From positions 137,723,190 through 137,787,189 of the forward strand of contig CM048553.1 in NCBI GenBank assembly GCA_026413225.1: 64,000 nt of DNA. Reading direction: 5' to 3'. Below the pieces are notes generated by a model. That model did no database searches. It was not told the DNA's origin and saw nothing but the letters and a program-made list of their open reading frames with translations. Of the stretch, positions 61,501 to 64,000 are shown in pieces. How positions within the stretch are numbered: position 1 is the first letter of the stretch; every line of letters starts with the position of its first letter. Both the position numbers and the translations under genes were made by a program. The stretch comes from Otis tarda. Its lineage: Eukaryota > Chordata > Aves > Otidiformes > Otididae.

Positions 61501-64000
61501 AATAAACTTACCTTGTGCATTATGTTTTCCTCTGGTGGCCTCAGCAGGCTTTTGCAGAGGTGGAAGCACTGTTAACTCCATTTTACAGATGGAAAAATGA
61601 CAGCACAGTGCTCAGACCTGCAGGGCAAAGAAGTGGCACAAATAGCCAGGAAAAAACCCACACATCTCCTCTCACCCGCTCCAACGTAGCCCAGCCTGGT
61701 TCAGGCCCACCTAGTGAAGCCTAGCACCCGGCTTCCCTCCCTGCCGTCCTTGCCTCCACGGTTCCTTCTCTCCCTCCCAAACCAAGCCTCGTGGTGCAGT
61801 GTGCTCGGGGAGGCAGAAAACAGGGACAGCGCGGTAAGGGCTATGCAGAAATAGAAAGTCTTTACCTATTCATCTTAGTGCAATGTGGGATGAAGGCTAA
61901 GACTATAGCCACGTAAAGGAAAAACCCAGGGATTCAGCGGTTGCTGTTTGTTCCTCCTGCTGTACCCAACAGCAGCAAAAATTCAGCTCCAGACATGGTG
62001 CACACATCACATGAATGAACAGTCTGAGAGCTGAAATAACCAAGGGAGAAACCCAAGGGAGCTACAGGAGCAGGAAAGCAGCAGCAGCAAGGTGTACAAA
62101 ACTCAAAGCTTGAGTTTACCGTTTAGCTTGTAAGTGCAGCCTGAGCCTCCTGGGTAGGCTTCGGAGAAGGGGAGATGAAGCAGCAAACAGGTAACCTGGC
62201 TCAAACATCATCAGGTTTCCTTCTCTTCTGGCAGGCATTTTAAATTTGCCACCACTTCTCTGAAGATCCTGAAATAAAAAGCAAAGCACTCTGGTTTTGG
62301 CTGATGCCCCTCACGCTGAGCCAGAAAAGGGAAAAGCAGAGTTATGAGTGCTGACACTGCACCCTCTGTTTGCTCGCCTGGGATCAGGTGCTCTCAACCT
62401 ATGGGCTGGGGAAAAAAAAAACAGTAAGAGCTTTTGGTACAAAACCTACACCTTACCTGCCCCAGAGCTTACAAAACCAAACAGTGCAGTACAACACAAA
62501 AAAGAGTCAATCCAAGGGCAGAACCTCTCAATCTTCATAGTTAGCATTTCCCAATGTGGTGAAGGCTGACAATATTTTACGCTCTGCGAAGCCTGGGGTT
62601 TGAAAACTGACAACTCTGCACTCAAATTGCCTTTCCATTCTAAATGCAATTTAATGGCAGTATAACTGGAAGGGTGAAAAATCAGCTCTCCGTTGGCAAT
62701 GGCCCCTTCCAGAGTCAAGGCCATGGCCACTGCAGAGACACAGAGGAGCTCCCGGTATTAGCCTGGCCGTTCGCAAATGGGGCTTTCTCAAGAGCACTTT
62801 CAAAAGTACAAATTGTACTGATGAATCAAATGAATCAAATCACTAGAAGGCAAGTAAAAGCCTCAAGAGAGACTTAGTTCAGTGCCGGAGTTCTGACGTT
62901 AAAAAGAATAAAAACTCATTTCACGTGTCTTCATGCTGCATTTATTTATGCTACTGTGCCTCTTCTTTACCTTACATCAACTTGCAAAATGAACAAAAAA
63001 TACCTCCTCTGTCTCTTAACAAGGTGAAGAGCTGATTATGCTCTTGGTCAGAGTCTTGGAGAGATTTGGTTGTATCTATGATTCTGCTGCAAACCCAAAC
63101 TGAAATAGGATCCTAGCGAATGTTGATCCATGAAATGGGCTTTGTAATGCACACACACTTCCTCTCCTCTTTTGGGGGATGCAGGAGCTAGGGAGTGATG
63201 TTAATTCCATTATCAAATCACAATTTAAACAACATCGATGTCAAGATCATTATTTCATGTCTTTAAAAATACTATGCATCTACAAGAAGCAAGAGAATTC
63301 CATGAGTCAAGGGAGGATTGGTTGAAAACAGGCAAAATGCCGATGTCTGAATGCAACCAGCAGCATCCACGTACTCGCAGGAAGTTCCTGGGAGCAGACC
63401 GTGGTACAGATCTAGGACCAAATACTGAGTATACATGGAAATCACATTGATGGTGTTCTCCTCCTACTAGGGCTGTCTTAATTTCTATAACAATCACGCT
63501 ATAGATGGATTTACTTCTGGAGACAGCATGGTTAATTGAGCCCTGCATGTACCACAGGGTACCCTTGGGAACTGCACTGGACGAAGGCTGTAAAAATTAC
63601 TGCTCTCCAGGAGACTGCTTCCCTTTCTTAATGAGTATTCCCATTAAGTTAAAAATAGATGCCTCCGATGATTCTGTGCAAAAGCTCAAGTGCAGAGGAA
63701 CCATTAAAAACAGATACGGCTTATGTCACCCATAAATCTAGGCATTAGTTTGACTTTGAAGGCAAAGCACATCTCTGATGCAAGTGCTTAAGCATCAGCA
63801 TTTTGGAGGTTTTCCTACAAGGTCTTCACCAGCCAGAAATAAGTAACAGATCTGAGTTAGCTGGATGGGATCATAATCTAAAACTCTGCAGAGATTCTCC
63901 CAAGAAGCTGAGACCAAAGCTGTCCTGTCTCAAGCAGAAGCTGGAAAAAATGAGATTACATGATCCTGTGATCTATGGCAGCATTCCAAGTGACATTTCC
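58556..64000. other. Intergenic spacer to window end, no gene seen
   Basis: About 5.4 kb without recognisable coding sequence; all open frames are at most about 130 codons and match nothing known to me. The 59.85-60.30 kb part is repeat-free with several binding-site-like words. A small direct repeat TGAATCAAA is present at about 62820-62838. Confidence 0.55.
60211..60247. promoter_or_regulatory. Cluster of transcription-factor-like motifs including a perfect CRE
   Basis: Within 37 bases lie ATAAACAAAG (overlapping forkhead TAAACA and SOX/TCF AACAAAG words, 60215-60224), AACCACA (RUNX-like, 60231-60237) and the palindromic full cAMP-response element TGACGTCA (60240-60247). A perfect CRE is uncommon in AT-rich spacer because it contains CpG. 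The grouping suggests an enhancer core, but this is an inference without conservation or occupancy data. Confidence 0.3.

Noticed and set aside
1-64000. CRISPR arrays, operons, tRNA or rRNA genes, virus- or plasmid-like modules
   Set aside because: Looked for and not seen; the repeats present are LINEs, LTRs and simple sequence typical of a bird nuclear genome.

Overview
This window looks like intergenic DNA from a bird. The main evidence is several CR1 LINE copies with the avian/reptilian 3' tail (short ATTCTATG-type repeats, no poly-A) and two LTRs of avian endogenous-retrovirus type (TGT...ACA ends, TATA box, one with a perfect 5-bp target duplication). The background is AT-rich and low in CpG. 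I see no host protein-coding gene, rRNA or tRNA that I can support. The only convincing coding sequence belongs to retrotransposons. The species cannot be named from the sequence.

Layout. 1-11.6 kb: AT-rich spacer with small hairpins, a short minisatellite and a repeated ~30-base word. 11.6-12.74 kb: a ~1.1-kb retroviral-type LTR. 12.74-20.28 kb: AT-rich spacer. 20.29-20.91 kb: an ERVL-type solo LTR flanked by CATGG. 22.85-23.35 kb: a decayed minus-strand CR1. 23.35-35.87 kb: spacer with two 24-bp tandem duplications, a (TATG)n tract, possible conserved non-coding blocks and one weak exon-like signal. 35.87-37.88 kb: the most striking locus, a plus-strand CR1 inserted cleanly into a minus-strand CR1. 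37.9-48 kb: spacer with regulatory-looking AT-rich blocks. 48-52.7 kb: a CR1-rich zone with one ancient ~2-kb copy (endonuclease-end and RT remnants) and three short CR1 tails. 52.7-58.2 kb: spacer. 58.2-58.56 kb: an old minus-strand CR1. 58.56-64 kb: spacer with a dense cluster of transcription-factor-like motifs at 60.21-60.25 kb.

How it works together. There are no operons or pathways here. The window records retrotransposition over different ages, from ancient CR1 (many stops), through intermediate CR1 tails and LTRs, to a young nested CR1 pair whose shared parts are nearly identical. The rest may hold long-range regulatory DNA, which only cross-species alignment can settle. No previously undescribed gene system was found. 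The nested CR1 fold-back and a few unexplained small structures are the items most worth checking.
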